This document shows, piece after piece, positions 8,963 through 17,242 of a stretch of DNA of 64,000 bases (position 1 is the stretch's first letter; each line of letters starts with the position of its first letter). Source of the DNA: RH-AL1 sp965249685. GTDB lineage: Bacteria; Pseudomonadota; Alphaproteobacteria; Rhizobiales; Beijerinckiaceae. The DNA is taken from positions 496,001-560,000 of the forward strand of contig CBDFMN010000003.1 in the NCBI GenBank assembly GCA_965249685.1. Reading direction: 5' to 3'. The notes beneath the pieces are model-generated. The model had not been told where the DNA came from. It searched no databases and worked only from the letters and a program-made list of their open reading frames with translations. Made by a program: the position numbers and the translations under genes.

Positions 8963-9128
8963 GGCGAGAACCTCCTGCGATCACACAGGAACAATTAAGG
9001 AACAAAAGACGAATTGTCGAGGCAGTGCTGTGGAAAACTTTTGCCCGCACTTGTTTTTCTCTGCTGTTTTCTCTGGTCGAATCCGCTGATTCCGATCAAT
9101 ACGACGCTTCTGCCGGAGGTGCCCTGTC

Positions 9129-9653
9129 ATGACATCGGTGATCGTCCTCGTGCCCGACGACACCGGGCGCTCTCCCGCGCGGGAGAGCGAGCTGCTGGTA
9201 CGCTCGCTGGTCTGGCTGGTATCGGCGGTGGTCTCAGGCGTCGTCCGCGACGTGACCCTCGCCGGACGCGCAGGGCTCGACCTGGCCGAAGTCGCGGAGC
9301 AATCGGGTTGCCGCGTCGTTGAGGCCGCGAGCGAGCGGGAGCGGTTGGGACGCGCGCTAGCCCTCAGCAAGGGACCGCGGGTGCTCCTCATCCACTCGGC
9401 CTACCGTCCCGCCGAGACGATGGTCGGCGAACTCGACAGCTTGACCCACAGTCTTCCGCCGGACGCCGCGCTTCGCCTGCTCGCGGCGCCCGCGACGGCC
9501 TGGCAGCGCCTTCGTCCAGATGCCGCGCCGCTGGTCGGCCTGTTCGCTCCGCTGCAGGCCTGCCGCTTGCAGCCGTCGCCGTCTTTCTCGCAGCTCGTGG
9601 CGGACCTCAGGCCGAAGCGGCTCTTCGCGACGCGGGCGGCGCCCGTCGTCTAA
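9129..9653 (+). CDS. Hypothetical protein resembling a degenerate family 2 glycosyltransferase
   Basis: A 174-residue protein. Its start, TSVIVLVPDDTGRS, then LVRSLVWLVSAVVSGVVRDVTLAG, AEVAEQSGCRVVEA and ERLGRALALSKGPRVLLIHS run in the same order as the first half of a GT2 glycosyltransferase fold. However, the Asp-rich nucleotide-sugar motifs expected after VTLAG and after LLIH are absent, so catalysis is doubtful. The ATG at 9129 follows GGAGG. The gene is preceded by an AT-rich spacer and followed by a convergent peptidase gene. The family assignment is inference from pattern; 'conserved hypothetical' is the safe label. Confidence 0.7.
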   Translation: MTSVIVLVPDDTGRSPARESELLVRSLVWLVSAVVSGVVRDVTLAGRAGLDLAEVAEQSGCRVVEAASERERLGRALALSKGPRVLLIHSAYRPAETMVGELDSLTHSLPPDAALRLLAAPATAWQRLRPDAAPLVGLFAPLQACRLQPSPSFSQLVADLRPKRLFATRAAPVV

Positions 9654-9713
9654 GCCCGCCGGAAAGCACCTCGCGTCGATCGTACCGCCGGCTCGCGGTC
9701 GCTCGTGCCGTGT

Positions 9714-10622
9714 CTACCGAGCGAAGGTGTTGCAACTGTCGATCTTGCCCGACTGCAGACCGGTGTTCAGCCATTGCACCCGCTGCGCCGATGAGCCGTG
9801 GGTGAAGGAATCCGGCACGATCTGCCCTCGCGAAGCCTGCTGCAGCTTGTCGTCGCCGATTGCCTTGGCGGTGTTGACGGCCTTCTCGACGTCGCCCGGC
9901 TGCAGCACATGGTATTTCGCATCGGCGTTGGCGGCCCAGACCCCGGCGAGGCAATCGGCCATAAGCTCGATGCGAACCGACATTGCGTTGGCCTGCGCCT
10001 TGCTCGACCGCTGCTCGGCCGCCTGCACCTTGTCGAGGATGCCGAGCTGGTCTTGAATGTGGTGGCCGATTTCGTGGGCGATCACGTAGGCATAGGCGAA
10101 GTCCCCGCCGCCGCCCAGCTTCTGCTTCATCTCGGCGAAGAAGGAGGTGTCGAGATAGACCTTCTTGTCGATGGGACAGTAGAACGGTCCCATGGCCGCC
10201 TGCGCCCCGCCGCAACCGGACCGCGTCTGGTTGTCGTAGCGCACGAGCTTGGGCTTGATGTACTGGATGCCCTTCTGGTCGGGCAGCACCTGCGACCAGA
10301 CATCCTCCGTCTGCGCCAGGACGGCCGAGAGGAAGTCGTCCATCTGATCTTTGGTGCGCGCGGTCTGTTGCGGCCGGCCCTGCGGCGGGTTCTGCGTGTA
10401 CTGGCCGGAGTTGCGCGAATTGTTGACCATTTCCGCGCCGTTGATGAGCACGCGCGGGTCTATCCCCAACGCCCAGCCAATCAGGCCGAGCACGACGATC
10501 GCGCCGATGCCGAGGCCGCCCGGCGTCCCAAACCCGCCGCCGCCACCGCCGCCTGTGACGCCACCATCATCGCCGCGCCGGTCCTCGACATTGTCCGAGC
10601 GGCGGAAGTTTTCCCATTCCAT
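9714..10622 (-). CDS. Neutral zinc metallopeptidase, YpfJ family
   Basis: A 302-residue protein of the putative neutral zinc metallopeptidase family. The N-terminus MEWENFRRSDNVEDRRG is typical, followed by a Gly-rich stretch and one membrane segment (IGAIVVLGLIGWALG, about residues 36-50). The zinc-binding HEIGHHIQ is at about residues 184-191. CGGAQAAMGPFYCP and VYLDTSFF, then ELMADCLAGVW with the third-ligand Glu, complete the fold. Substrates are not known. It stands alone between two convergent/tandem neighbours; the uracil-DNA glycosylase gene is 76 bp upstream on the same strand. Confidence 0.92.
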   Translation of the reverse strand: MEWENFRRSDNVEDRRGDDGGVTGGGGGGGFGTPGGLGIGAIVVLGLIGWALGIDPRVLINGAEMVNNSRNSGQYTQNPPQGRPQQTARTKDQMDDFLSAVLAQTEDVWSQVLPDQKGIQYIKPKLVRYDNQTRSGCGGAQAAMGPFYCPIDKKVYLDTSFFAEMKQKLGGGGDFAYAYVIAHEIGHHIQDQLGILDKVQAAEQRSSKAQANAMSVRIELMADCLAGVWAANADAKYHVLQPGDVEKAVNTAKAIGDDKLQQASRGQIVPDSFTHGSSAQRVQWLNTGLQSGKIDSCNTFAR

Positions 10623-10698
10623 TGACGTGTTCCACCCTTCGGCGCAGCGGCCGCGCTACCTCTTCGTGGTGTCCTCTAGCCGATGTCGCCCGCTCCTG

Positions 10699-11559
10699 TC
10701 ATGGCCGCGGCGACCCCTCCTGCGCTTTAGCCTGCATCATCTTGGCGAGGCCCATCAGGTCGACCCACGCCCGCCGCTTCTGGAGCGGCTGGCTGAGGAG
10801 GTAGTCGGGCGAGAAGGTGACGGCGAGCTTCACCGTCGTGCGCTCGCCTTCATAGCTGTGCCAGCGGCCGCGCAGTTTTGCCAACGTCTCGCGCGTGTCG
10901 AGCAGAACCTGCGCCGCCCGTTCGCCCAAGCAGAGGATCGCTCGCGGCTCGGCAAGAGCGATGTGGCGCCGGGTGAACGGCAGGCAGAGGGCCGCCTCCA
11001 AGGGTGTTGGAGGCCTGTTGCCGGGAGGTCGCCAGGGTATGACGTTCGTCAGATAGGCGGTCTCGCGCGACAGTTCGATCGATCGCAGCATGGCGTCGAG
11101 CAAGCGGCCCTGCACTCCGGCGAAGGCGCTGCCCTGTCGCTCGTCGTCCGAGCCCGGCGCCGCGCCGATGACCATGAGGCTGGCCCCGGCCGCGCCATCG
11201 GCGAAGATCATGCGCGAGGCGGTCGCGGCGAGGGCGCAGCCCTCGAACCCTTCCCATGCCTGCCGCAGCGCCCCCAGGCTCGTCGCCTCCGCCGCGACAG
11301 CCTCCGCCCGTTGGATCAGCGCCTCGGCGGTGGTCGGCTGTCCCTCGCCCGCGGCGCGGTTCGGCGGGGCGGTCCGCGGCGTGGCCAGGCGCGCCCCGTC
11401 CGGCGGTCCCGCCGTGGCCGTCTTTGGCGCGGCCGCAACAAAACGGTCGTGCGGCGCGGCATCGACCGCGGCATCGACACCCATCGCCACATACCAGCGC
11501 AGCAGGCTGCGAAGGGCGTCCGCGTGCTCGGCGGCATAGGGCGTTTCGGCTGACGTCAT
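10699..11559 (-). CDS. Uracil-DNA glycosylase, family 4-like
   Basis: A 286-residue uracil-DNA glycosylase that starts base-excision repair by removing uracil. The family 4 core is clear: GAAPGSDDERQGSAFAG (GEAPG-type active-site loop), LLDAMLRS, TNVIPWRPPGNRPPTP, and CLPFTRRHIALAEP with a following CLG. The first Cys pair of the expected iron-sulphur ligands is incomplete: the text reads EGCALAATA, with one Cys where many members have CxxC, so cluster binding is uncertain. The N-terminal roughly 90 residues are Ala/Pro-rich. The ATG at 11559 follows GGGAAGG. It is divergent from the ETF-QO gene across the tandem-repeat spacer. Confidence 0.9.
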   Translation of the reverse strand: MTSAETPYAAEHADALRSLLRWYVAMGVDAAVDAAPHDRFVAAAPKTATAGPPDGARLATPRTAPPNRAAGEGQPTTAEALIQRAEAVAAEATSLGALRQAWEGFEGCALAATASRMIFADGAAGASLMVIGAAPGSDDERQGSAFAGVQGRLLDAMLRSIELSRETAYLTNVIPWRPPGNRPPTPLEAALCLPFTRRHIALAEPRAILCLGERAAQVLLDTRETLAKLRGRWHSYEGERTTVKLAVTFSPDYLLSQPLQKRRAWVDLMGLAKMMQAKAQEGSPRP

Positions 11560-11581
11560 CGTGCCTTCCCTATCATCCCAA

Positions 11582-11695
11582 CAGAAGCTTCGAAAGGCTT
11601 GCAAGGCGCCAAGAGACTTGCGAGGCGCCAAGAGACTTGCGAGGCGCCAAGAGACTTGCGAGGCGCAAAGAGGCTTACGAGGGGTCGAAAGACTT
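11582..11695. repeat. 19-bp tandem repeat, five clear copies plus one degenerate
   Basis: Units of 19 bp with consensus gcgaggcgccaagagactt occupy 11601-11619, 11620-11638, 11639-11657, 11658-11676 and 11677-11695. A poorer copy lies at 11582-11600. The first three are nearly identical and later ones drift. The array lies in the 227-bp spacer between the divergent UDG and ETF-QO genes. The 19-bp period is not a multiple of three, so the repetitive peptide it would encode in any frame is unlikely to be real. Confidence 0.9.
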
Positions 11696-11786
11696 GCGGG
11701 AAAGGCTTGCGCGATTGCGACGCGCTTGGCTTTTCGCTAGCTCCGGGCCACATGGCCAAGGTCAGACGTCAGAACGGGTGCCGGTG

Positions 11787-13466
11787 ATGAGTGGAAAGAC
11801 GCAGGCGCTCGAGCCGCGCGAGAGCATGGACTTCGACGTGGTGATCGTCGGCGCCGGCCCCGCCGGCCTCGCCGCGGCGATCCGGCTGAAGCAGGTGGCG
11901 CCCGACCTTTCCGTCGTCGTCGTCGAGAAAGGGTCCGAAGTCGGCGCGCACATCCTCTCCGGCGTCGTCATGGACCCGTCCGCCCTCGACGCGTTGCTGC
12001 CGGACTGGCGTGCCGACCCCGAGCGGCCGCTCAAGACGCCCGTGGCGGACGACCAGTTCTCCTACCTCACACGGCGCCGCAGCTTTCGCATCCCGAACGC
12101 CGTCATGCCGGCGTTGATGAGCAACCACGGCAACTTCATCGGCTCGCTCGCGAGCATCGCCCGCTTCCTCGGCGCGCGGGCGGAGGCGCTCGGTGTCGAG
12201 ATCTACCCCGGCTTCGCCGCCGCCGAACTTCTTTACGACGGGACCGGCGCAGTCGTCGGCGTCGCGACGGGGGACATGGGCATCGGCAAGGACGGCCTGC
12301 CGACCGTCAACCACGCGCGCGGCATGGAGCTCAGGGCGCGCTACACGCTTCTGGCGGAGGGCGCGCGCGGCTCGCTCGCCAAGCAGGTTATCGCCAAGCA
12401 GGGATTGCACGAGGCCGGCGAGCCGCAGAAATACGGCCTCGGGCTCAAGGAGCTGTGGCAGGTGACAGCCGGGCAGTTCAAGCCGGGTCTCGTCCAGCAT
12501 TCCTTCGGCTGGCCGCTCGACAATGCCACCGGTGGCGGCTCTTTCCTCTATCATTTCGACGACAGGCTCGTGGCCGTCGGCTTCGTCGTTCACCTCAACT
12601 ATTCCAATCCGACCCTATCGCCCTTCGACGAGTTCCAGCGGTTCAAGACGCATCCCGCCATCGCGCCGACCTTCGCTGGGGGCGAGCGCCTCGCCTATGG
12701 CGCGCGCGTGATCACCGAGGGCGGCTGGCAATCGGTGCCGAAGCTCGCCTTTGCGGGCGGCGCGCTCATCGGCTGCGCAGCGGGCTTCGTCAACGTGCCG
12801 CGCATCAAGGGTTCGCACAACGCGATTCGCTCGGGAATGCAGGCGGCGGACGCGGCGGCAGACGCGCTCGGGGCCGGACGGTCGCACGACGTTCTGAAGG
12901 ATTACGCGGCCGGGTGGCAGGCCTCGCCCATCGGACGCGACCTTCACGGCGTGCGCAACGTCAAGCCGCTGTGGTCGAAGCTCGGCACGATCGGCGGCGT
13001 CGCGCTCGGCGGCCTCGATATGTGGACCAACGCGCTGCTAGGCGTGTCCCTGTTCGGAACGCTCAGGCACGGTGTGCCCGACCACGCCTCGCTGAAGCCG
13101 CTCGCGGCCGTCACACCGATCACCTATCCCAAGCCGGACAGGGTGCTGACCTTCGATCGCCTCTCGTCGGTCTACATGTCCGGGACGACGCACGAGGAGA
13201 ATCAGCCGGCCCACCTCCTGCTGCGCGACGCGGCGATTCCCATCGAGCGGAACCTGCCGCTCTATGGCGAGCCGGCGCGGCTCTACTGCCCTGCCGGCGT
13301 CTACGAGGTGGTCTATGCGGACGAGGCAACGAAGTCCGATCCGCGCTTTGTCATCAACGCGCAGAACTGCGTCCACTGCAAGACCTGCGATATCAAGGAT
13401 CCGTCGCAAAACATCCAATGGGTGCCCCCCGAAGGCGCAGGTGGCCCCAATTACGCGACCATGTAG
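11787..13466 (+). CDS. Electron transfer flavoprotein-ubiquinone oxidoreductase
   Basis: A 559-residue ETF-QO, the membrane-associated flavoprotein that passes electrons from ETF (fatty-acid, amino-acid and one-carbon oxidation) to ubiquinone. The FAD dinucleotide motif VVIVGAGPAGLAAA is at about residues 14-27. GAHILSGVVMDP, HSFGWPL, GSFLYHF and GGALIGCAAGFVNVPRIKGSHNA follow. The C-terminus has the 4Fe-4S ligands, YCPAGVYEV and NCVHCKTCDIKDP (near residues 500-540). The ATG at 11787 is the family start; the longer open frame back to 11256 only reads through the tandem repeat. An AcuI-type reductase follows 44 bp later. Confidence 0.96.
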   Translation: MSGKTQALEPRESMDFDVVIVGAGPAGLAAAIRLKQVAPDLSVVVVEKGSEVGAHILSGVVMDPSALDALLPDWRADPERPLKTPVADDQFSYLTRRRSFRIPNAVMPALMSNHGNFIGSLASIARFLGARAEALGVEIYPGFAAAELLYDGTGAVVGVATGDMGIGKDGLPTVNHARGMELRARYTLLAEGARGSLAKQVIAKQGLHEAGEPQKYGLGLKELWQVTAGQFKPGLVQHSFGWPLDNATGGGSFLYHFDDRLVAVGFVVHLNYSNPTLSPFDEFQRFKTHPAIAPTFAGGERLAYGARVITEGGWQSVPKLAFAGGALIGCAAGFVNVPRIKGSHNAIRSGMQAADAAADALGAGRSHDVLKDYAAGWQASPIGRDLHGVRNVKPLWSKLGTIGGVALGGLDMWTNALLGVSLFGTLRHGVPDHASLKPLAAVTPITYPKPDRVLTFDRLSSVYMSGTTHEENQPAHLLLRDAAIPIERNLPLYGEPARLYCPAGVYEVVYADEATKSDPRFVINAQNCVHCKTCDIKDPSQNIQWVPPEGAGGPNYATM

Positions 13467-13510
13467 GGTGCGGGTGGTCGACGCGGCCGCATGAACGGGA
13501 GGACATGGGC

Positions 13511-14497
13511 ATGACGACCTTCAAGGCTTTGCGGATCGACAGGACCGAGGGCGGTACGACAGCGGCGGTCGTGGACTTCGACGAAGCGGCGCTGATGCCG
13601 GGCAACGTGACCGTGCGCGTCAGCCATTCCACCGTGAACTACAAGGATGGGCTGGCGATCACCGGCAAGAGCCCGGTCGTGCGGGTCTCGCCCATGATCG
13701 GCGGGATCGACTTTGCCGGCACGGTGGAGACGTCGGACGACCCCGACTTCGCGCCGGGCGACAAGGTCGTGCTGAACGGATGGGGGCTCGGCGAGACGCA
13801 CTTTGGCGGCTACGCGGAAAAAGCCAGGGTCAGGGGCGAGTGGCTCGTCAAGCTGCCGGAGGGTTTGACCCCGCACGATGCCATGGCGATCGGCACGGCC
13901 GGCTATACCGCCATGCTCTCAGTCATGGCGTTGGAGCGCCAAGGCGTGACGACAGGACAGGGCGCGGCGATCGTCACGGGGGCAGCGGGCGGCGTCGGGT
14001 CTTTCGCGCTCATGCTGATGAAGAAAGCCGGCTGGCATCTCCTCGCCTCGACGGGTCGTCCGGCGGAGGCCGACTACCTTAAAGGGCTGGGCGCCGACGA
14101 GATCATCGAGCGGGCGGAACTCTCAGGGCCGGGCAAGCCTCTCGGCCGCGAGCGTTGGATCGCCGGCATCGATTCGGTCGGCTCGCAGACTTTAGTCAAC
14201 GTGCTTGGTCAGACGGCACGCGGCGGTGCCATCGCCGCCTGCGGCCTGGCGCAGGGCATGGACCTCCCGGGTTCGGTCGCGCCTTTCATCCTGCGCGGCG
14301 TGTCGCTGCTGGGGATCGACAGCGTCTATTGCCCGAAGGCGCGGCGCACAGACGCCTGGACGCGGCTCGCGCGTGACCTCGACCGCGACAAACTGAAGAC
14401 TGCCATCAAGGACATCACCCTCGACCAGGTCGTCGCTACCGCGCACGCGATCATCGATGGCACGGTCCGCGGCCGCGTCGTCGTGACGATCCCCTGA
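13511..14497 (+). CDS. acuI: Acryloyl-CoA reductase-like MDR oxidoreductase (AcuI/YhdH)
   Basis: A 328-residue zinc-independent medium-chain dehydrogenase/reductase. Family signatures are STVNYKDGLAITGKSPVVR, GGIDFAGTVE, NGWGLGETHFGGYAEKARV, AIGTAGYTAMLSV, the NADPH loop VTGAAGGVGSFA (about residues 154-165), and RGVSLLGIDSVYCP. AcuI reduces acryloyl-CoA to propionyl-CoA and protects cells from that electrophile. Of two in-frame ATGs, 13511 is preferred because GGGAGG is eight bases upstream, while 13505 would be too close. It follows the ETF-QO gene on the same strand and is probably co-transcribed. Confidence 0.92.
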   Translation: MTTFKALRIDRTEGGTTAAVVDFDEAALMPGNVTVRVSHSTVNYKDGLAITGKSPVVRVSPMIGGIDFAGTVETSDDPDFAPGDKVVLNGWGLGETHFGGYAEKARVRGEWLVKLPEGLTPHDAMAIGTAGYTAMLSVMALERQGVTTGQGAAIVTGAAGGVGSFALMLMKKAGWHLLASTGRPAEADYLKGLGADEIIERAELSGPGKPLGRERWIAGIDSVGSQTLVNVLGQTARGGAIAACGLAQGMDLPGSVAPFILRGVSLLGIDSVYCPKARRTDAWTRLARDLDRDKLKTAIKDITLDQVVATAHAIIDGTVRGRVVVTIP

Positions 14498-14551
14498 ATG
14501 GAACACGCGGCCGTCCCGTTCACTTATGCTGCTCGTCGAGGGAGATGCATC

Positions 14552-14773
14552 ATGAGTAGCGTTCACAAGGGCGACGTGGTCGAGTGGAAGTGGGGTCAGG
14601 GCAAGGCCGAGGGCACCGTCACGACTGTTCACACGGACGACGTCAAGAAGACGATCAAGGGCAAGACGATCACCCGCAAGGCGTCGGCGAAAGAACCGGC
14701 GGTCGAGGTCAAGACGAAAAAGGGCGCCACCGCCCTCAAGTCGTCGAGCGAAGTCAAAGCCAAGAAGGCCTAG
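14552..14773 (+). CDS. DUF2945 / HVA1-type TUDOR-like small protein
   Basis: A 73-residue, very Lys-rich protein. The KGDVVEWKWGQGKAEGTV start and the closing ALKSSSEVKAKK are characteristic of the DUF2945 (hypervirulence-associated, TUDOR-like) family, whose bacterial function is not established. The ATG at 14552 follows GGGAGA by six bases. Its TAG stop overlaps the TAG stop of the opposing Sua5 gene, so the two genes converge with a 4-bp overlap. Confidence 0.85.
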   Translation: MSSVHKGDVVEWKWGQGKAEGTVTTVHTDDVKKTIKGKTITRKASAKEPAVEVKTKKGATALKSSSEVKAKKA

Positions 14774-15711
14774 ACGCGAGGGGCGGCGGCACGGCGCAGG
14801 CGATCGTTGATCGCCGCGCCCAGCCCATGCATCGGGACCGGTGCCACGGCGATCGTCGCCGGCCCTCGCGCATCGAGTTGCCGGAGGTACCGGTACAGGT
14901 TGGCCGCAGCCTCTCGCAGGTCGCCCGCCGACGAAAGGTCGAGGGACGCGTCGGGAAGACGCCCGCCTAGGTCGAGGCCGAGTTCGTCCGGTCCGAGCGT
15001 CGTAGCGTCGAGCCGCAGGCGTGCGCGAGGCGCGTAGTGGGACGCGAGCATCCCGGGCGCCGCGATCACGCCTGTATTTGTCAGGGCGACGCCGCCCACG
15101 AGGGACTCGATGGCGGCGAGCGGGATACCGCCTGGCCGCAGCAAGGCAAGGCCATCCGCGAGGCAGGCGACGATCGTCGATTCCAGGCCAACGGCACAGG
15201 CTCCCCCATCGATCACGATGTCGATGTGCGCGCCGAGGTCGTCGCACACGGCGCGAGCGTCCGTGGGGCTGATGCGGCCCGAACGGTTCGCAGAGGGCGC
15301 GGCCACCGGACGCTCGGCAGCGGCCAGAAGCGCGAGCGCGACCGGATGGTTCGGAACACGCAAGCCGATGCTGGCAAGCCCGGCGCATGCCAGATCGCAG
15401 GTGCGCCCGGAGGCCCGGCGCGGCACGACAAGGGTCAGGGGCCCCGGCCAGAAGGCTTCGGCAAGCCGCGACGCCGGCGTCGAAAACGCGCCTTCGGCCT
15501 CGGCCTGCGCGCGGGTCGACAGGTGGGCGATCAGCGGGTTGAAACGAGGGCGCCCCTTGGCGGCGTAGATCCGCGCGACCGCCTCGGGCGACGTCGCGTC
15601 CGCGCCGAGGCCGTAGACGGTCTCCGTAGGGAATGCCACAAGGCCGCCCGCGCGCAAGGCTTCGGCGGCTCGAGCGACGCCGTCGGATGCCGTGCCAAGT
15701 AAGGTCGCCAT
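14770..15711 (-). CDS. L-threonylcarbamoyladenylate synthase (Sua5/TsaC)
   Basis: A 313-residue Sua5-type enzyme that makes threonylcarbamoyl-AMP for t6A37 in ANN-decoding tRNAs. The YrdC domain occupies about the first 200 residues: FPTETVYGLGADAT, KGRPRFNPLIAHL, LVVPR, RVPNHPVAL and PSANRSGRISPT. A C-terminal Sua5 domain follows, with PGMLASHYAPRARLRL. The length matches two-domain Sua5, not short TsaC. The ATG at 15711 is used; a TTG at 15732 is in frame, and neither has a convincing ribosome-binding site. The stop overlaps the HVA1-like gene tail to tail. Confidence 0.93.
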   Translation of the reverse strand: MATLLGTASDGVARAAEALRAGGLVAFPTETVYGLGADATSPEAVARIYAAKGRPRFNPLIAHLSTRAQAEAEGAFSTPASRLAEAFWPGPLTLVVPRRASGRTCDLACAGLASIGLRVPNHPVALALLAAAERPVAAPSANRSGRISPTDARAVCDDLGAHIDIVIDGGACAVGLESTIVACLADGLALLRPGGIPLAAIESLVGGVALTNTGVIAAPGMLASHYAPRARLRLDATTLGPDELGLDLGGRLPDASLDLSSAGDLREAAANLYRYLRQLDARGPATIAVAPVPMHGLGAAINDRLRRAAAPRV

Positions 15712-15812
15712 CGGGGAACCGGGCGAGGTCAAGGTCGGCGCTGTGTCAAGACGGAAGCTGTCTCTGCCTCTGGGACCGCTTAGGTGGCGGTTCGCGGCGC
15801 CTCGGTCAAGCG

Positions 15813-16367
15813 TCAGGCGGGATGGGTGGCGAGCCGGCTTATGAGGTCGTCGGTCCGATCCTGCACCGGGTCGCCTCCGACCAAGGCGCCATGGTTGACC
15901 AGCATAGTCGTCTTGTCCAGCACCTCGCGGATGCTGGCGCCGGCGCGTTCACACACCATGGCGAGCGGTTCGCCTCCGTCGTCCTGTGCCTTGAACTTGC
16001 GCCGCACGGCGGCCACCGAGCCCGTCGAGCGGCGGTCGAGTTCCTCGACGGCAGCCTCGAAGCTGCGGCGGAACCGATGGTCGAGGTTGTAATAGGCCTC
16101 GAGCGCGGTCTCGCGGCCAGGCAGAACGGAGGAGCGGAAATAATCGAGGTAGCTCTTCGGCCGCCAAGCCATGATGTCGTCGATCAGCTCCGGCATATGC
16201 GGCAGCTGCTCGACGAGCATGACGATTTCGTTGAACAGGTTCAGGTAGTCGTTGGCCAGTCCGGAAGCCGGGTTGACCAGCGCCGCCGCACGGCGAGCGC
16301 GCGCCGAGGTCGCCGATTGATGCGATGCCCTGACCGCTTCTCGTTCTTCCTCGGAGAGGTAAGTCAT
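15813..16367 (-). CDS. Conserved hypothetical protein, predicted helical
   Basis: A 184-residue protein I do not recognise. No signal peptide or membrane segment is visible. The sequence looks alpha-helical: a YLSEEEREAVRASHQSATSARARRAAALVNPASGL start, a middle with NLFNEIVMLVEQLPHMPELIDDIMAWRPKSYLDYF, then ALEAYYNLDHRFRRSFEAAVEELDRRS. The start is the ATG at 16367; an in-frame extension to 16436 runs toward the divergent SRAP gene. Coding character (G/C third positions) is strong. It is divergent from the SRAP peptidase gene with a 110-bp spacer. Nothing in the context defines its function. Confidence 0.75.
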   Translation of the reverse strand: MTYLSEEEREAVRASHQSATSARARRAAALVNPASGLANDYLNLFNEIVMLVEQLPHMPELIDDIMAWRPKSYLDYFRSSVLPGRETALEAYYNLDHRFRRSFEAAVEELDRRSTGSVAAVRRKFKAQDDGGEPLAMVCERAGASIREVLDKTTMLVNHGALVGGDPVQDRTDDLISRLATHPA

Positions 16368-16477
16368 CGCCCGCCTAAGCCCAGTGGTACCCAGTTTTAG
16401 GCCGAGTCGCGTGAAGATTGTGTTAGGGCGCCCCACGATTGGTTGAAAACGGCGGGGTGGGTTGTCAGAACTTCATC

Positions 16478-17224
16478 ATGTGCGGTCGCTACGCTATCAC
16501 CCTCCCGCCCCAGGCCATGCGCGAGCTCTTCGGCTACGAGGAGCAGCCGAATTTCCCGCCGCGCTACAACATCGCCCCGACGCAGCCGGTTCCCATCGTC
16601 CGGGCTGAGCGCCGCGACAGCGTCACCACACGTCATTTTGCCCTGGCCCGCTGGGCCTTTCTGCCGGCTTTCGCGAAAGATCCCAAAGAGTTCCCGCTGA
16701 TTTTCAATGCGCGGAGCGAGGGGCTGGCGGAGAAGGCGAGCTTCCGCCACGCGGCGCGCCGGCGGCGCTGTCTGTTTCCGGCGGATTGCTTCTACGAGTG
16801 GCAGCGCCCCCGCGGGGTCGAGGGCGGGGTGTCTCAGCCCTATCTGCTGCGCCGCAGGGACGGCTCGCCGTTCGCCTTTGCCGGTCTGTGGGAGACCTGG
16901 TCCGGGCCGAACGGGGAGGAGGTGGACACCGCATGCATCATTACGACAGAGGCCGGCGGCGCGACGAGCGCGATCCATCCGCGCCTGCCCGCGTTCATCG
17001 AACCCGCGGCCTTCGACCTCTGGCTGGAGCCGGATGAGAGCGCGACCGCGGCGGCGCTCGCCCTGCTTAAGCCGCCCGGCGACGACGCGATCGACTTCTT
17101 CCCCATAGGCGACGGCGTCAACAAGGTCGCGCACGACATGCCTGAGGTGCAGCGGCCGCTGACGACGCCGACGGTGGCGTCGCAGACAGCCGAGCGGCCC
17201 GCGCAGGCCAGCCTCTTCGATTGA
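16478..17224 (+). CDS. SOS response-associated peptidase (HMCES/YedK family)
   Basis: A 248-residue SRAP protein. It begins MCGRYAI, with the essential Cys2 exposed after Met removal; in the family this Cys forms a DNA-protein crosslink with abasic sites in single-stranded DNA. NIAPTQPVPIVR, IFNARSEGLAEKASFRHA, RCLFPADCFYEWQ (active-site Glu) and the IHPRLPAFI His motif are all present. The ATG at 16478 is fixed by the requirement for Cys2, although the frame is open upstream to 16439. It converges with the FAD-linked oxidase gene, 18 bp away. Confidence 0.95.
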   Translation: MCGRYAITLPPQAMRELFGYEEQPNFPPRYNIAPTQPVPIVRAERRDSVTTRHFALARWAFLPAFAKDPKEFPLIFNARSEGLAEKASFRHAARRRRCLFPADCFYEWQRPRGVEGGVSQPYLLRRRDGSPFAFAGLWETWSGPNGEEVDTACIITTEAGGATSAIHPRLPAFIEPAAFDLWLEPDESATAAALALLKPPGDDAIDFFPIGDGVNKVAHDMPEVQRPLTTPTVASQTAERPAQASLFD

Positions 17225-17242
17225 AGTCGTGCCGGCGTCGGT

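Noticed and set aside
11601..11695. CRISPR array
   Set aside because: The repeats are contiguous with no spacers, the unit is 19 bp and no cas genes are present.
11599..11787. Short frame with a repetitive peptide (RLARRQETCEAPRDLRGAKR-like)
   Set aside because: This is a translation of the 19-bp DNA repeat. The period is not divisible by three, so the peptide does not repeat in register and there is no ribosome-binding site.
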